From the NCBI RefSeq assembly GCF_009829085.1, contig NZ_WUQY01000012.1, positions 1-64,000 on the forward strand: a DNA stretch of 64,000 nt, read 5' to 3'. The position numbers were made by a program, and so were the translations under genes. Positions 46,523-56,400 of the stretch are shown piece by piece (the first letter of the stretch is position 1; each line of letters starts with the position of its first letter). Under the pieces are notes generated by a model. It was not told where the DNA came from. It saw only the letters and a program-made list of their open reading frames with translations, and ran no database searches. Origin of the DNA: Sphingobacterium bovisgrunnientis (GTDB taxonomy: Bacteria; Bacteroidota; Bacteroidia; Sphingobacteriales; Sphingobacteriaceae).

Positions 46523-47386
46523 TTATTGTAAACTAAGACGAATTGGAAGAGAGAAAGTAACACGTACAGGTCTTCCATTTTGAATACCTGGATTCCATTT
46601 TTTTGCTTTCTGCAACAACCTCACAGCTTCCTTACCTGTACCATACCCCATATCGCGCAATACCTCAATGGAACTTAAGCTCCCATCTTTTTCTACTACA
46701 AACTTGACTTGAATAAGTCCTTTTACATCATTTTCTAACGCAGCTTGTGTAAAAATATAATTCGCTGCAATCCACTGTATAAATGCAGGCATACCTTCTT
46801 TCGGTTCAGGCATTATCTCTACCGTGGTAAAAGTCCCGCTCGCATCTTCTCCATCTTCATCCGCTATAGATCGACCGATAGATCCACCTTCTTGCTTGTG
46901 TGTACTAAAAGTCCCTCTAGCAATTAGTTCTCCCCCCTTCTGCCCTTTGGCATTAAAAGATGAAAGTAATTTTTGCTTATCAAGCACTTCCTTTTCCTCT
47001 GTAATATCTTCCTTAACATTGGATTTATCAGTCGGATTGATCTCAGTGAATTTGATTAGATCCTTCGCCGAAACATCCTTTGCGACTTGCTGTACTTTCG
47101 CCTCTTCTTGCTTAACTTCGACGATTTCTTCTTTCAAAATAGTCTCAGGCTCAATCATGACAGTTGGTGAAAATGTGTTGTCCAATGTTAATGAGCTTTT
47201 CTCCTCTTTATCGATAAAAGATAAACCACACAAGCCACCTACGACTGTAACAACAACGAGCAAAGCTATATTAGTCGCTTTTCCAGACATCTGTCTCAAT
47301 TGATAAGCGCCGTATTCTTTATTTCGATTGGCAAATACTATATCCATCCAATCTTTAGAATAAATCGATGATTTGAAAAACACCAT
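46523..47386 (-). CDS. tonB: Energy transducer TonB
   Basis: TonB couples ExbBD proton-motive force to outer-membrane receptors. From the ATG at 47386 the protein has 287 residues: a basic start (MVFFKSSIYSKDWMDIVF, NRNKEYGAYQLR), one membrane helix (NIALLVVVTVVGGLCGLSF), a Glu/Val-rich periplasmic spacer with no Pro-Lys repeats, and the C-terminal TonB domain (IQVKFVVEKDGSLSSIEVLR, WNPGIQNGRPVRVTFSLPI). A TTG start 13 codons earlier is possible. No exbBD is adjacent. The nearby metal TonB receptor is a plausible client. Confidence 0.93.
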   Translation of the reverse strand: MVFFKSSIYSKDWMDIVFANRNKEYGAYQLRQMSGKATNIALLVVVTVVGGLCGLSFIDKEEKSSLTLDNTFSPTVMIEPETILKEEIVEVKQEEAKVQQVAKDVSAKDLIKFTEINPTDKSNVKEDITEEKEVLDKQKLLSSFNAKGQKGGELIARGTFSTHKQEGGSIGRSIADEDGEDASGTFTTVEIMPEPKEGMPAFIQWIAANYIFTQAALENDVKGLIQVKFVVEKDGSLSSIEVLRDMGYGTGKEAVRLLQKAKKWNPGIQNGRPVRVTFSLPIRLSLQ

Positions 47387-47453
47387 GATAGTAACAATTA
47401 AGGTTATAAATTTGTTATATATCAATATGATGTCAGAGCGCGTATTATTCCAT

Positions 47454-47481
47454 AAAAAAACTCTAGCCTAAGCTAGAGTTT
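47454..47481 (-). terminator. Terminator of the 37-residue membrane protein gene
   Basis: A 10-base perfect stem (47458-47467 with 47472-47481, loop CTAA), followed on the minus strand by seven T. It stands just after the small gene and shows that this gene is transcribed as a unit. Confidence 0.85.
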
Positions 47482-47499
47482 CTATTGTTTTTTAAATTT

Positions 47500-47613
47500 C
47501 TAGTGTAATTTGGAAATTACCTTAGAATAGACTTTAACAAGCGCAAAACCAGCAATTCCTAGTCCTAGCATTCCTATTACAGCCACATTTGGATCATCGA
47601 ATAAGTGTATCAT
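47500..47613 (-). CDS. 37-residue small membrane protein
   Basis: A short frame on the minus strand from ATG 47613 to TAG 47500. The product starts MIHLFDDPNVA, has one hydrophobic helix rich in Gly, Val and Ile (VIGMLGLGIAGFALVKVY), and a basic end (SKVISKLH). Support: a strong terminator begins 19 bases after the stop, and the gap of more than 200 bases has no other gene. Size and composition are those of small single-helix membrane proteins. Function unknown. Confidence 0.65.
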   Translation of the reverse strand: MIHLFDDPNVAVIGMLGLGIAGFALVKVYSKVISKLH

Positions 47614-47698
47614 AATTCATCGGTTTCAAGAATTCTAATATAGAAAAATATATAATTTAATGAAAGAAATAAATTTAATTTTTATTAAGTTTGTCGCA

Positions 47699-48112
47699 AT
47701 GAGACTACTTATTTATTTTGTGTGCATAATATTCACCTTTGTATCCTTAGGTGGTAATATTTATTTGCATCAATGTAAAGAAGCGACTATGCTTAGTCTC
47801 TATAATCAAATAGACACAGAAAGCTGTCCTTTCTGCGAGAAACACCACAAATCAGCCGCTGAGAAGGATGAACATTGTGCGGGAGAATGTAAAGATTCGG
47901 TTCTAGATATCAATAAATTAACCGACAAAAACTTCAACACAAAGCAAGTTTCTTTTGTACACTTTTCACCAGCAATCACGCCATTATTGTGGATTGTTAA
48001 CTTTATTATTCCCGTACAAGATTATAATAAACAGCAGCAAACTGAATTATTTTATTCTTATACGGATTCATCTCCACCCATATATATCCAAAATCGGATT
48101 TTTAGAATTTAG
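47699..48112 (+). CDS. HYC_CC_PP-family cysteine-rich exported protein
   Basis: The 137 residues from ATG 47699 have a signal-like hydrophobic start (LLIYFVCIIFTFVSLGGNIY), then HQC, CPFC, a His/Lys/Cys cluster (KHHKSAAEKDEHCAGEC), and a C-terminal SSPPIYIQNRIFRI. This HxC ... CxxC ... PP order is the family pattern. Such genes often precede TonB receptors for metals, as here (next gene). Metal binding is likely from the Cys/His content but unproven. A start 13 codons upstream (47660) is possible; the shorter one gives a better signal peptide. Confidence 0.8.
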   Translation: MRLLIYFVCIIFTFVSLGGNIYLHQCKEATMLSLYNQIDTESCPFCEKHHKSAAEKDEHCAGECKDSVLDINKLTDKNFNTKQVSFVHFSPAITPLLWIVNFIIPVQDYNKQQQTELFYSYTDSSPPIYIQNRIFRI

Positions 48113-48193
48113 AATTTTCTATTATTAACATAATAAATAATCAACAGCAGTTGAATTATAATTTTATTGTATTTAAATAATAGAAAATTAAGA

Positions 48194-50818
48194 ATGAAAA
48201 GTTATATCAAGTTATTCGTATTAGCACTATTCACAGTGCTTTCCAGCTCAATTTATGCGCAATCAGATAGTACTTCCACTTTTGAAGTTGCGGGAAATTG
48301 TGGCATGTGCAAAAAAAGAATCGAAAAAGCCGCAACCTTATCAGGTGTAGAAAGTGCGATTTGGAATGTTGAAAATCATCAAATCACGGTTAAATACAAT
48401 TCTTCGAAAATAAAATTAGCGCAAATCCAACAAGCAATCGCTAGCGCAGGCCATGATACGCCTAATTTTAGAGCTCCAGACGATGTATATGAAAAGCTAC
48501 ATGAGTGTTGTGTCTACGAAAGATTAGGTGAAAACACGCACGAACATGATGAAGGTGATGCGCATGATCACGACCATGCAACGCACGCAAAGACGAATGG
48601 TACAGACGCACACGAGGAAGATCATGATCACGACCATATCATCACAGGTGTAGTGGTAAATGAAGATAACAAAGCTGAGCTAACTCCAATTTCAAATGTG
48701 AACGTAAAATGGCTTGAAGGTCCTAAGTTTCAAACGTCATCCAATGAAAATGGGGTGTTTAAAATTAAGCATGAAAAAGGAAATAAAAATCTTGTATTTT
48801 CCTATGCAGGGATGCAGCCAGACACGATTGAGGTAAAGAATCTCCACGAAGTATTAGTGGTTCATGCTCAAAACAATGTGTTATCCGAAGTGGTCGTTTC
48901 ACGCCGCAAAAAATCAAGCTATATTAATTCCTTATCCGCAAATAGAACAGAGATATTAACCGCACAAGAGCTATTTAAAGCTGCATGTTGTGACCTTAGT
49001 GAGAGCTTCGAGACTACGGTATCTGTGGATGTAGTTAGTAATGATGCTGTAACAGGCAGCAAACAAATTCAATTGTTGGGACTTAGCGGTATTTACACCC
49101 AATTGACAGTCGAAAATCTGCCAGGACCTCGAGGCTTTGCGACGCCTTTGGGATTGAATAGCATAGCAGGAACTTGGATAGAATCAATTGATATCAGTAA
49201 AGGAATCGGATCAGTCGTAAACGGTTATGAAAATATGGCTGGTCAAATCAATGTGGAATTGAAAAAACCACACAATTCCGAACGTTTATATTTTAATGCG
49301 TACGCCAATAATATGGGACGCACAGATGTCAATTTAAATTTAGCGCAGAAAATTAATGAGAAATGGTCTGTAGGCTTGTTGCTTCACGACAATTTCATGT
49401 ATAACAAAAACATGAATTTCAGTGACAACGGTTTCAGAGATATTCCCGTCGGAAATCTATTTTCCGGTATCAACAGATGGCACTATGAGAATGGCAAAGG
49501 AACTATCGCTCAATTCGGGATTAAATACTTGAAAGATGATCGAACAGGTGGTCAAGTTGATTTTGATAAAGACAGGGATAAAGGAAAAACTGATATTTAC
49601 GGATTAGGATTTGACAATGAGCGTATAGAAGGTTTTGCAAAAATAGGCTACGTATTTCCTCAGAATCGTCTAAGAAGTATTGGCTTATTGCTATCTGCCT
49701 CGAACTACAAACAAGATAGTTATTTTGGTCTTCGCAATTACGACAGTGAACAAACAAATGGATATGCTAATTTGATTTTTCAAGATATCATAGGAACAGT
49801 TGCACACAAATACAAAGTTGGTGGATCAATAACTTATGATAAATACAAAGAAAATGTAGAAGCTAGGAACTTCGATCGCGTAGAATCGGTATCCGGTGTA
49901 TTTGCGGAATATACATTTAGTCCTTCTGAAAAATTTGATATGGTACTAGGATTAAGGCAAGACTATAATTCATTGTATGGTTGGTTTACGACCCCACGTT
50001 TGGTTGCTCGATACAATCCTTTTACAGGAAATACCATTAGATTTAGTACAGGAAGAGGACAACGTACAGCAAATATTTTCGCAGAAAATATGAGTATGTT
50101 GGCTTCATCACGGTCGATAAACTATACTTCGTTGCAAAACCAAAATAACGCATATGGTCTAAGCCCTGAAGTCTCATGGAATACAGGGATCACAATTGAT
50201 CAAAATTTCCAATTCTTGGGTCGCGAGTCTGGTATTTCAGTAGAACTATTTCACAACAATTTTCAAGATCAAGTGGTAGTCGATTGGGAAAATCCGCGCG
50301 AAGTATCTATTTATAACCTTGACGGAAAATCATTTTCTAACAGTTTACAGGCAGAATTCCGTTTTATGCCAGCACCGCATCTAGAAGCGCGAATGGCATA
50401 TAGATTATTAGACGTGCAAACGGATTATAAAGAAGGCAGATTGCAGAAACCATTGACAGCAAAGCACAGAGGTTTTGTGAATCTCGCTTACAATTTGCAC
50501 AGCGGATGGAGTTTTGATTATACATTTAATACAGTAGGTCCGAAACGTTTGCCGTCCACAACAGCAAATCCAGATATATACCAATTGGCTGCAAATTCTG
50601 ATGCATATATTACTATGAATGCACAAATCAGTAAATCATTTGGAAAGGATAAAAACTTCACTATTTATGTAGGCGGCGAAAATCTATCAAATACATTCCA
50701 GAAAGATCCAATTCTAGCATTTGATCAACCTTTTGGACAATATTTTGACACCAACTTATTGTGGGGACCATTAACAGGACGTATGTTTTATTCGGGTATC
50801 CGTTACCATATTAAATAA
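48194..50818 (+). CDS. TonB-dependent receptor with N-terminal HMA domain and His-rich linker
   Basis: A 874-residue outer-membrane receptor, probably for copper or another heavy metal. After the signal peptide (LALFTVLSSSIYAQS) comes a heavy-metal-associated domain with CxxC (Cys36 and Cys39 in GNCGMCKKR), then a linker very rich in His and Asp (repeats of HDHDH at about 120-150), a carboxypeptidase-like beta domain (GVVVNEDNKAELTPISNVNV), the plug (LLGLSGIYTQLTVENLPGPR), and a 22-strand-type barrel ending in a strand with aromatic residues. Start: ATG 48194, preferred over TTG 48167 because the signal peptide begins there. Confidence 0.9.
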   Translation: MKSYIKLFVLALFTVLSSSIYAQSDSTSTFEVAGNCGMCKKRIEKAATLSGVESAIWNVENHQITVKYNSSKIKLAQIQQAIASAGHDTPNFRAPDDVYEKLHECCVYERLGENTHEHDEGDAHDHDHATHAKTNGTDAHEEDHDHDHIITGVVVNEDNKAELTPISNVNVKWLEGPKFQTSSNENGVFKIKHEKGNKNLVFSYAGMQPDTIEVKNLHEVLVVHAQNNVLSEVVVSRRKKSSYINSLSANRTEILTAQELFKAACCDLSESFETTVSVDVVSNDAVTGSKQIQLLGLSGIYTQLTVENLPGPRGFATPLGLNSIAGTWIESIDISKGIGSVVNGYENMAGQINVELKKPHNSERLYFNAYANNMGRTDVNLNLAQKINEKWSVGLLLHDNFMYNKNMNFSDNGFRDIPVGNLFSGINRWHYENGKGTIAQFGIKYLKDDRTGGQVDFDKDRDKGKTDIYGLGFDNERIEGFAKIGYVFPQNRLRSIGLLLSASNYKQDSYFGLRNYDSEQTNGYANLIFQDIIGTVAHKYKVGGSITYDKYKENVEARNFDRVESVSGVFAEYTFSPSEKFDMVLGLRQDYNSLYGWFTTPRLVARYNPFTGNTIRFSTGRGQRTANIFAENMSMLASSRSINYTSLQNQNNAYGLSPEVSWNTGITIDQNFQFLGRESGISVELFHNNFQDQVVVDWENPREVSIYNLDGKSFSNSLQAEFRFMPAPHLEARMAYRLLDVQTDYKEGRLQKPLTAKHRGFVNLAYNLHSGWSFDYTFNTVGPKRLPSTTANPDIYQLAANSDAYITMNAQISKSFGKDKNFTIYVGGENLSNTFQKDPILAFDQPFGQYFDTNLLWGPLTGRMFYSGIRYHIK

Positions 50819-50819
50819 T

Positions 50820-50843
50820 AAAAGGAGGCTGATGCCTCCTTTT
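50820..50843. terminator. Bidirectional terminator between TonB receptor and maf
   Basis: A 10-base stem AAAAGGAGGC / GCCTCCTTTT with loop TGAT. Confidence 0.88.
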
Positions 50844-50846
50844 ATA

Positions 50847-51434
50847 TTATATCATTTCATTAATGGTTTTGTAGAGTTTTACAGTTGGTAACCCCATCAC
50901 ATTTTCATAAGAACCCTCAATGCGAGACACGGCCACGCGACCTATCCATTCTTGGATACCATAGGCACCAGCTTTATCGTAAGGCTTATATTTATCTACA
51001 TAATATTGAATTTCGTCACTGTTAAGCGTAGAAAAGTAAACTCGAGTAACTTCCGTAAAAGATTCAATTTGTTCTCCATAACGTAGTGCTACACCTGTAA
51101 AAACTTGATGTGAATTTCCTGATAGTGATTTTAAAACCCGAATAGCCTCTTCTGCACAACTGGGCTTTCCCAACACATTGTTCTCATCATCAACGACAAC
51201 GGTATCTGCAGTTATAACTAACGAATTATTAAATGCTAACCGATTAAAAGCTTGTATTTTTTTTAAAGCGACATATTCAGCAGCTTCAGTTGATATTATA
51301 TCATCGGGAATTGTTTCATCTACACTTTTAATAATGACTTCGAAATCAATGTCTAAGGATGCTAAAAGCTCTTTTCGGCGTGGTGATTGAGAACCTAAAA
51401 TCACCTTTATATTTTTCAATGCATCTACCAACAT
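50847..51434 (-). CDS. maf: Maf-family nucleoside triphosphate pyrophosphatase
   Basis: Maf proteins hydrolyse non-canonical or excess nucleotides (dTTP/UTP types) to monophosphates. The 195 residues contain ILGSQSPRRKELLASLDIDF, the acidic active site TADTVVVDDENNVLGKP, SLSGNSHQVFTGVAL, and YDKAGAYGIQEWIGRV. I prefer ATG 51434 over GTG 51443. It starts one base after kdsC, indicating a two-gene operon. Confidence 0.93.
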   Translation of the reverse strand: MLVDALKNIKVILGSQSPRRKELLASLDIDFEVIIKSVDETIPDDIISTEAAEYVALKKIQAFNRLAFNNSLVITADTVVVDDENNVLGKPSCAEEAIRVLKSLSGNSHQVFTGVALRYGEQIESFTEVTRVYFSTLNSDEIQYYVDKYKPYDKAGAYGIQEWIGRVAVSRIEGSYENVMGLPTVKLYKTINEMI

Positions 51435-51435
51435 G

Positions 51436-51954
51436 CTAAACACTTGTAGTTAATACATCTGCATGCCATTTCCCTTGTAAACGTAGCATTTTTTCTAAAA
51501 TCTCACGAGCCACACCTTCCCCACCTTTTAGTTTAGAAACATAATCGCTGATCTTCTTAATATCTTCAACCGCATCAGCTGGCGCTACTGCAACTCCAAC
51601 CTGCTGCATACAGATATAATCGGGCATATCGTCACCAATAAACAAGACATCCGTTGGATTATGGTTGTATTTTCCCAAAAGCTGTTGTAATAAAGTCCAC
51701 TTATCACTTATTCCTAAGAAAGTTTCCTTAACACCTAACCCTTCAAATCTAAGCTTAACTCCTTGTGATTTAGCACCTGTAATAACAAACAAATCTAAAC
51801 CTTGTTTGATCGCGTATTGAATAGCATAACCGTCTTTCACATTAAAAGTACGAAGTTGACTACCTTCATCTGTTACCAAAATATCTCCACTCGTTAATAC
51901 GCCATCGACATCTAACACTACGCATTTGATGTTTTTCAACTTTGAATATATCAT
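51436..51954 (-). CDS. kdsC: KdsC-type HAD phosphatase (Kdo-8-phosphate phosphatase)
   Basis: KdsC removes the phosphate from Kdo-8-P in lipopolysaccharide synthesis. The 172 residues show the HAD motifs LDVDGVLTSGDI (motif I, nucleophile Asp), ITGAKSQG (motif II), and FIGDDMPDYICMQQVGVAVA (motif IV), with no cap domain, as in class C0 KdsC. KdsA and KdsD are not adjacent, so a related sugar-phosphatase role cannot be excluded. Confidence 0.88.
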   Translation of the reverse strand: MIYSKLKNIKCVVLDVDGVLTSGDILVTDEGSQLRTFNVKDGYAIQYAIKQGLDLFVITGAKSQGVKLRFEGLGVKETFLGISDKWTLLQQLLGKYNHNPTDVLFIGDDMPDYICMQQVGVAVAPADAVEDIKKISDYVSKLKGGEGVAREILEKMLRLQGKWHADVLTTSV

Positions 51955-52105
51955 ATTAAGCCAAAGTAACTACTTAATTCTCAAGTAAACAAAAAAATAT
52001 TTATTCAAAAAGGACATATTATTTGTCGGACGAGACTAAATAATACAAAAAAATCACAAAACTGTCACAAACTAGTTGTTAGGACAACTTTTATACCTAA
52101 AAGTA

Positions 52106-52136
52106 TTGACACGTGTTGATTCTTGTAGTACCTTTG
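52106..52136 (+). promoter_or_regulatory. Strong promoter with no coding gene downstream
   Basis: TATTGAC with TTG at 52106-52108, 20 bases, TACCTTTG (52129-52136). Both elements and spacing are ideal. The next coding gene downstream is in the opposite direction. Confidence 0.8.
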
Positions 52137-52139
52137 TAT

Positions 52140-52250
52140 CAACAACTCAGGAATAATATTCTGAATTGTTCATAAAAGAGTCTTTTCATAATTTAGGTTT
52201 ATAATTGGTTAGTAGCAAACCTTGGCGCCCATCGTCAAGGTTTTGTTTTT
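52140..52250 (+). ncRNA. Candidate small RNA of about 110 bases
   Basis: A consensus promoter (52106-52136) and a plus-strand terminator (52217-52250) bracket about 110 bases with no ATG or GTG frame. The interval folds into a 5' stem-loop (52141-52151 with 52160-52170, one mismatch), a small AAAAG/CTTTT hairpin, a single-stranded AU-rich stretch, and the terminator hairpin. Flanking kdsC and floA lie on the opposite strand. No known RNA family was recognised. The 5' end is inferred from the -7 box. Confidence 0.6.
52217..52250 (+). terminator. Terminator of the candidate small RNA
   Basis: The stem AAACCTTG (52217-52224) pairs with CAAGGTTT (52236-52243), followed by TTGTTTTTT. On the minus strand there is no T-run, so it is not the floA terminator. 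Confidence 0.82.
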
Positions 52251-52256
52251 TACCAA

Positions 52257-53234
52257 TTATTTCTTATCCGAACTTTTAGGATTAGATATAGAAGTTCGCA
52301 TATCCGTATCCGCTTGGATATTTTGCATTCTATAGTAATCCATAATACCCAAATTACCATTTCTAAATGCTTCGGCTAATGCCATAGGAACTTGCGCTTC
52401 CGCTTCTATTACTTTCGCTTTTGCATCTTGAGCCTTAGCACGCATTTCTTGTTCTGTCGCGACAGCCATCGCACGACGTTCCTCTGCACGAGCATTTGCT
52501 ACCTTCAAGTCTGCTTCTGCCTGATCTGTTTGCAATTTTGCACCAACATTTTCACCAATATCAATATCAGCGATATCAATAGAAAGGATTTCAAAGGCAG
52601 TACCAGAGTCTAAACCTTTTGATAAAACAGTTTTCGATATACGATCTGGGTTTTCTAATACCTGTTTATGATCAACCGAAGAACCAATAGTTGTAACAAT
52701 ACCTTCACCTACACGAGCTAAAATTGTTTCTTCACCTGCACCGCCGACCAACTGATTGATATTAGCACGAACTGTTACACGCGCCTTGGCGATCAACTGG
52801 ATACCGTCCTTTGCAACAGCAGCAACTGGAGGTGTATTGATCACTTGAGGATTAACAGAAAGTTGCACTGCATCAAACACATCACGACCTGCAAGGTCTA
52901 TCGCTGTTGCCAATTTAAAATCTAATGGAATATTTGCTTTGTCAGCTGAGATGAGTGCTTTTATAACTTTATTCACGTTACCTCCTGCGAGATAATGCGT
53001 TTCGATATCATTGGTAGTTATTCTTAGACCTGCTTTAGTGGATGTAATCATTGCATTAGTGACCAAGGAAGGTGGAACTTTACGCAGACGCATTAATACA
53101 AGATTAAGAAGGCTGATACGCACATTGGAAAGTTGAGCAGTAAACCACAAATTGACAGGTAGTAAATACAATAAGATGGATAAAGCTACAACTGCACCTA
53201 CGATAGTAAGTATAACACTAATTTCAGGATTCAT
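52257..53234 (-). CDS. floA: Flotillin-like protein FloA
   Basis: FloA-type flotillins scaffold membrane microdomains. The 325 residues start with one membrane hairpin ([29 protein letters not shown]), then the SPFH-like region ([36 protein letters not shown]) and an Ala/Glu coiled coil ([40 protein letters not shown]) that ends in the basic/Asn tail. It matches the UPF0365 family length. No nfeD partner is adjacent. The start is at 53234, with no clear -7 box. Confidence 0.95.
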   Translation of the reverse strand: MNPEISVILTIVGAVVALSILLYLLPVNLWFTAQLSNVRISLLNLVLMRLRKVPPSLVTNAMITSTKAGLRITTNDIETHYLAGGNVNKVIKALISADKANIPLDFKLATAIDLAGRDVFDAVQLSVNPQVINTPPVAAVAKDGIQLIAKARVTVRANINQLVGGAGEETILARVGEGIVTTIGSSVDHKQVLENPDRISKTVLSKGLDSGTAFEILSIDIADIDIGENVGAKLQTDQAEADLKVANARAEERRAMAVATEQEMRAKAQDAKAKVIEAEAQVPMALAEAFRNGNLGIMDYYRMQNIQADTDMRTSISNPKSSDKK

Positions 53235-53471
53235 AAATATTATGTATTTAAATCAATAATCACTTTTCTAAAGATATTAATTAATTTTATTTTATCGATT
53301 TTTTCGATAAAAAATCCTGTTTTTCTTTATATTTTTTATATAAATCTAAATTATTATTGCATTGTACTTATATTGCACAACGTTTACTTACTTTTATTGA
53401 AAACATATTAGTGCCATTTATATTATTTTAATGATGATAAATATGGTATAAAATAGACTTATTAACGTATT

Positions 53472-56400
53472 ATGAATAAAAATAACAGAATGAAAAGTCA
53501 GCTCATTTCGAGTAGTATAATATCTCTGCTAATTATGTTATTTGGAGCTACTTATTTATTTTACAGTATCAATGTATTCACGACTAAGAACGAAGAAATT
53601 CTTAGTAATACACAAGAAAAATTATATATATCGACATCAATCAATACCCACATAAAAGAATTGATTCATGCGAATATGGATGAGGCTCGAACTCCTAATT
53701 CGCAAAAACAAAACATTCGAAATATAGCAACAGTATTAGAAACAGAAACTGCTAAATTAGAAGAAGCAAAGGAGGGTAATGAATATGTTATTCCATTAAA
53801 ACTCCACACAAAAGATTTAATAAAATCATCCTTAAATCCAATTTACACAGATAAAGATGAATTAATTGCTTATTGGAATGCACAAGATCAGAAAACACTA
53901 ACTGTTGTAAACACATTCATTAAAGATGTTGTTGAGCATAGGGTGGCTGAAATGGAGAATAACGAACAATCTTTTAATATAGCCAAGATTGTAATAGTTG
54001 TTTTAATCACACTAATCATCATCTTCATTATATTCACATTTTATAAAGTAATTCAAACGTTACAAAAGCTAAAGGAGACGACAGATAATCTTACGTCAAT
54101 AAATAATGAATTTGTTCAAGCAAAAGTAAAAATTGAGAACACAAATTGGATATTAGAGAAAAGTGCCCTCATATCTGAAGGAATCAGTGGTCTTGATGAT
54201 GAGCGCGAAATATGTCATGTAGTCATTAACATATTAAATAAACATTTACAAACTCCAGCCATTGCCATCTATGTATGTAAACCTGACTCTCCAGTATTTA
54301 CACTGTGCGCAGATCACGGCGTAAATAGAAATTTAGCAATCAGAGATTTTATTTCAGGCGATGGTTTCCTTGGTAAAATCACGGAAGATAAGGATATTAT
54401 TGTATTAGAAAATCAACCAAAAGATCACCTCAACATTCAAAGTACACTTATCAAAGACTCCTCATACTCTATTTTATATTGCCCTTTAGTACACGATGGT
54501 GTTACATTGGGGTTGATTGAAATAGCATTGGCAGATTATGATGCACAATTAAAGGATAGACTACAAGACTATTTTAATCGGATTAGCAGAACAATCGCAA
54601 CTCGAATTAAATTTGGACAAAGTCACTTGTTGGTTCAAGAATTGTTGGATGAAACGCAAAGACAAACAGAAGAACTAGAAGCTCAACAAGAAGAATTACG
54701 CATCACTAATGAAGAATTAGTACATAAAACTAACTTGTTAGAATCTTCGGAAGAAGAATTACGTGTACAACAGGAAGAACTAACACAGACAAACTTAGAA
54801 TTAAACAAAAAAGCAGAAGAACTTGAGTCTAGAAATCAAGATTTAAACCGGACACAAAATCTCGTAGAGCAAAAAATACAAGAAGTAGAATTGGCAAGTA
54901 AATATAAATCAGAATTCATGGCTAACATGAGTCATGAGCTACGTACGCCTCTAAATAGTATTTTGATTTTAGCAAAACTTCTTCAAGACAACAAAAAACA
55001 AAACTTAAACCAAGAACAAGTTAAGTATGCGAAAGTAATCCATGATGCTGGGGCTGACTTGTTAGAATTGATTAACGAGTTGCTAGATTTAGCAAAAATA
55101 GAAGCAGGACATGTTGATTTAAATGTTGAGAATATCTCATCTAGCGAATTTGTCAAAGATATTGAAGAATTATTCAAGGCGATTGCGAAAGATAAGAACA
55201 TAAAATTTCAAACTATTATTGACAATGATGTTCCTGAAGAATTTCTTTCAGATGAATATAGACTACAACAAGTTATTAAAAACTTCCTATCTAATGCATT
55301 TAAATTCACTGAATCAAATGGTACAGTTCAGCTAAAAGTCTCTTTACAATCCAATAACCTTTGCTTTGATGTAATTGACTCAGGCAAAGGAATCTCCAAA
55401 GAAAAGCAAGATTTAATTTTCGAAGCATTTAGACAAGAAGATGGATCAACGAGTCGTAAATACGGTGGAACAGGTCTTGGGCTATCCATCAGTAAAGAAA
55501 TTGCTAGCCTATTAGGCGGTCGAATAGCACTGGAAAGTGAGATTGGAGTTGGAAGTAAATTCTCACTAATCATCCCAGTTCAGATAGCAGAATTGTCAGA
55601 TAAGAAAGAAACAAGAAGTTTAGCTCCTACGCCAAAACCTATCATCTTACCAAAAGAAGATATTAAAGTTGCAAATGAGGAGGAAAAAGAAGCTCAAACT
55701 CCTGTAGCAGATCGTAAGACAATATTGATTATTGAAGACGATATAAATTTTGCTGATATTCTGAAAGGATTTGCGGAAGACTATGGTTATGAAGTGCTAT
55801 TAGCACATGATGGAGCCAAGGGTATAGAATTAGCAAAAAAACATTTACCAAGTGCAATAATATTGGATGTAATGTTACCTATTGCAGATGGTTGGGAGGT
55901 GCTACGTATATTAAAAGACACGGACAGCACAAAACATATTCCTATTCACATGATGTCTGCTGCTACATTCTCTAAAAAAGACTTTTTGGAACGTGGCGCT
56001 ATAGGCTTCATGCACAAACCTGTGACAGAAGATACTATACAGAGTACATTTGAGAATATTAATATTAATCTTAGTAAATCTGTTAAAAAAATTCTCTTAG
56101 TAGAGGATCAAGAGCTTCAAAGCGATTATATTAAAAATTCTTTTGCTGGTCACAATATTAATGTAATTCAAACATTCTCGTTAAACTCAGCCTGGGCAAA
56201 ATTAAATGAGGAGAAAAATATTGATTGTATTATACTAGATTTAAGCTTACCCGATGGCAATGGCTTGGATCTAATTGAAAAAATCAAAGAAGATAGTTCA
56301 TTGTCGCAAATTCCAATCATAATCAATACGGCATACGAATTACCTAGAGAACAATATGATAAAATTCTCAAAGATGCCAGAGCGACCATTCTCAAATCAG

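Noticed and set aside
47660..47698. Upstream start codon of the HYC_CC_PP gene
   Set aside because: It adds 13 residues with an internal Lys before the hydrophobic core; the ATG at 47699 gives a standard signal peptide, though the longer form remains possible.
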